A stretch of DNA of 42,417 nucleotides, taken from Bacteroidota bacterium. GTDB lineage: Bacteria > Bacteroidota > Bacteroidia > Chitinophagales > Chitinophagaceae. The position numbers and the translations under genes were made by a program. Below the pieces are notes generated by a model that was given only the letters and a program-made list of their open reading frames with translations, did not search any database and was not told where the DNA came from. Shown in pieces: positions 40,957-42,417 of this stretch (positions within the stretch are counted from its first letter, which is position 1; each line of letters opens with the position of its first letter). The stretch lies in the NCBI GenBank assembly GCA_013285915.1, contig JABDGS010000025.1, positions 1 to 42,417 of the forward strand, given 5' to 3'.

Positions 40957-42141
40957 TTAGTTAATATCAACTACAGGAATTTTATTTCTTCTTTTATATG
41001 TTAGCAGGTAAATAGTAAAGCCCACAAATAAAATACCTGTATTGCCCGCTGAAACGCCTGCCCAGCCATAGTGTTTCCATAAAAACAACCCAATGGCCGA
41101 CCCACAGGCTGTACTGGCAAAACTAAAGGTCATGTAAACAGTGTTAAGCCTGTTGCGTGCTTCAGGGATAAGGGTATAAATCCTGGTTTGGTTTGATACG
41201 TGTACACACTGCTGGGCAATATCAATCAATACTATTCCTGCAACGCAGCCAATTACGCTTTCGCGGGTAAAATAAAGTAACACAACACTTACAATGTATA
41301 TCACCAACCCATAGCCGATGGTCACCCGAAGGTCGCCTTTGTCAGCAAAACGCCCAACAAGCGGCGCTGCAAGGGCTCCTGCTGCGCCTGCAAGGCCAAA
41401 AAGGCCTATCTTATCTGTGGTGAAATGGAATGGCTGATTAGCAAAAAGCAGCACCATTGTTGTCCAGAAAGAGCCAAACACTGCAAAGCATGTCATGCTA
41501 ATAGAGGTTGACTCCCGTAATATGGGCTGTGTTTTTATAAGTGTCAGCAATGACCGTACGAGTGAAAGATAACTTCCTTTGAAGGCGGGTTTTGTTACGG
41601 GAAATCTTTTATAAATAAGGAAGGTTAGGGACAGGCAAAGCGCAGAAGCGATCCAAAACATACTTCTCCACCCAAGCCATTCGCCAATGGCGCCGCTTAG
41701 TGTACGGGATAAAAGAATGCCTACTAAAAGGCCGCCCATTATCGTGCCCACAACTTTGCCGCGTTGCGCAGGGTCGGCAAGGGACGCTGACAGCGGTAAT
41801 ATAAGCTGCGGAATTATTGAGCCAAGGCCCACCATAAAACAAGCCACCTGCAGCAGCCAGAAAGAAGGCGCGAGCGCCGCGCCTATTAATGCAATAATGG
41901 CAAGTACAAGTGTGGCGATAATTTGCTTTTTACGTTCAAGCATATCGCCAAGCGGCACAAACAACAAAAGCCCGGATGCATAACCAGCCTGTGTAAGGTA
42001 AGTAGCGCTGCCCGCAACATTTTGAGGGAGCTTAAACTCGTGCGCCACCAATATAATAAGCGGCTGAATGTAGTAAATGTTGGCAACAATTAAACCCGTG
42101 CAAACTGCCATTAAGGCTACATCCTTTTTTTGTAAATGCAT
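40957..42141 (-). CDS. MFS transporter
   Basis: 394 aa with about 12 membrane helices. The loop after TM2 reads PLGDMLERKKQ, a variant of the MFS motif A (G-x-x-x-D-R-x-G-R-R). LSRTLSGAIGEWLGWRSMFWI in the N-terminal half matches the TM5 motif C region of drug:H+ antiporters. Closest in feel to the YgaY/PucP-type efflux group, but the substrate is not predictable. It is convergent with the metallopeptidase gene, 56 nt apart. Confidence 0.9.
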   Translation of the reverse strand: MHLQKKDVALMAVCTGLIVANIYYIQPLIILVAHEFKLPQNVAGSATYLTQAGYASGLLLFVPLGDMLERKKQIIATLVLAIIALIGAALAPSFWLLQVACFMVGLGSIIPQLILPLSASLADPAQRGKVVGTIMGGLLVGILLSRTLSGAIGEWLGWRSMFWIASALCLSLTFLIYKRFPVTKPAFKGSYLSLVRSLLTLIKTQPILRESTSISMTCFAVFGSFWTTMVLLFANQPFHFTTDKIGLFGLAGAAGALAAPLVGRFADKGDLRVTIGYGLVIYIVSVVLLYFTRESVIGCVAGIVLIDIAQQCVHVSNQTRIYTLIPEARNRLNTVYMTFSFASTACGSAIGLFLWKHYGWAGVSAGNTGILFVGFTIYLLTYKRRNKIPVVDIN

Positions 42142-42171
42142 GGGTGCAAAATTCGGGGAAACGTTTAAATA

Positions 42172-42417
42172 TTACCGCATCACTTTAATATCGCTGGCTA
42201 CTAAATTTTTTACAAGCGCCAATTGAGCGGATTGTTGAAGGTACATTGCCCGCATATCGCCATTAATAATTTGGAGATTGAAATACTTTTTTTGAATGAG
42301 GGAATCAACTGTATGTATAAATCCGTCTGAACGTTCAGTATATGCAGTATTTACCAAAAACCAGCCGGGATGAAAAGTTGCTGTGTCCATCTTTTCATAA
42401 TACAACTGAAATATTTT
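42172..42417 (-). CDS. Hypothetical protein, C-terminal fragment (cut by window edge)
   Basis: The frame is open to the window edge (about 81 codons, ending ...VASDIKVMR). An internal TTG at 42405 is not evidence for a start. Content such as TATFHPGWFLVNTAY and NLQIINGDMRAMYLQQSAQ is protein-like but has no motif I recognise. It lies 30 nt before the MFS gene on the same strand and may share its transcript. Confidence 0.6.
   Translation of the reverse strand, partial: KIFQLYYEKMDTATFHPGWFLVNTAYTERSDGFIHTVDSLIQKKYFNLQIINGDMRAMYLQQSAQLALVKNLVASDIKVMR

Overview
The window comes from a member of the Bacteroidota, most likely a Chitinophagaceae-type organism (the rank below phylum is inference). 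Evidence: a protein with a C-terminal type IX secretion sorting domain, -7 promoter-like elements of the TAnnTTTG type in front of several genes, weak or absent Shine-Dalgarno sequences, separate nuoC and nuoD, and a short NuoG without the molybdopterin-oxidoreductase domain.

Layout. Positions 1-640 (minus) hold the 5' end of hisS and a low-molecular-weight phosphotyrosine phosphatase. After a gene-poor stretch (641-1301) come a small membrane protein, a PstS-like lipoprotein, a large periplasmic TPR protein and a shorter secreted protein that looks like a partial tandem copy of the TPR protein's C-terminal half (1302-5024). Positions 5086-23539 hold all fourteen complex I genes in canonical order, nuoA to nuoN. 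Between them sit at least nine accessory genes on the same strand: a Uma2-type nuclease (B/C), an NTF2-like secreted protein plus a small ORF and nucleotidyltransferase pair (D/E), a broken DUF2442 gene and a VOC protein (E/F), an AAA ATPase with a small Toprim-like partner (F/G), and a frameshifted retropepsin-like gene (H/I). Downstream lie a miniature inverted-repeat element, a MacB/FtsX-type permease, a secreted proline-rich protein (minus), thrS, infC, truB, a T9SS cargo protein, a lipoprotein gene broken by an in-frame stop, tag (minus), a serine hydrolase and M20 amidohydrolase pair, a small membrane protein (minus), the PLP-binding YggS family protein (minus), a secreted protein with a DxDD motif (minus), an acyl-CoA dehydrogenase (minus), a zinc metallopeptidase, an MFS transporter (minus) and a partial gene at the right edge.

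The complex I genes encode the whole proton-pumping NADH:quinone oxidoreductase. NuoE, F and G form the NADH-oxidising arm, B, C, D and I the connecting arm, and A, H and J-N the membrane arm. The accessory genes have no evident role in respiration. Several are coupled to nuo genes by overlapping stop and start codons, so they are probably expressed with complex I. The AAA/Toprim-like pair has the layout of known two-gene phage-defence systems and is markedly AT-richer than its neighbours.

Two kinds of short non-coding structure recur just upstream of start codons. One is a compact CCCC-TTTN-GGGG hairpin, 7-14 nt before nuoD, F, H, I, K and L. The other is a degenerate tandem array of 7- or 8-nt units before hisS, nuoJ, the permease gene, thrS and tag. 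I know no established name for either. No tRNA, rRNA or CRISPR array was seen.
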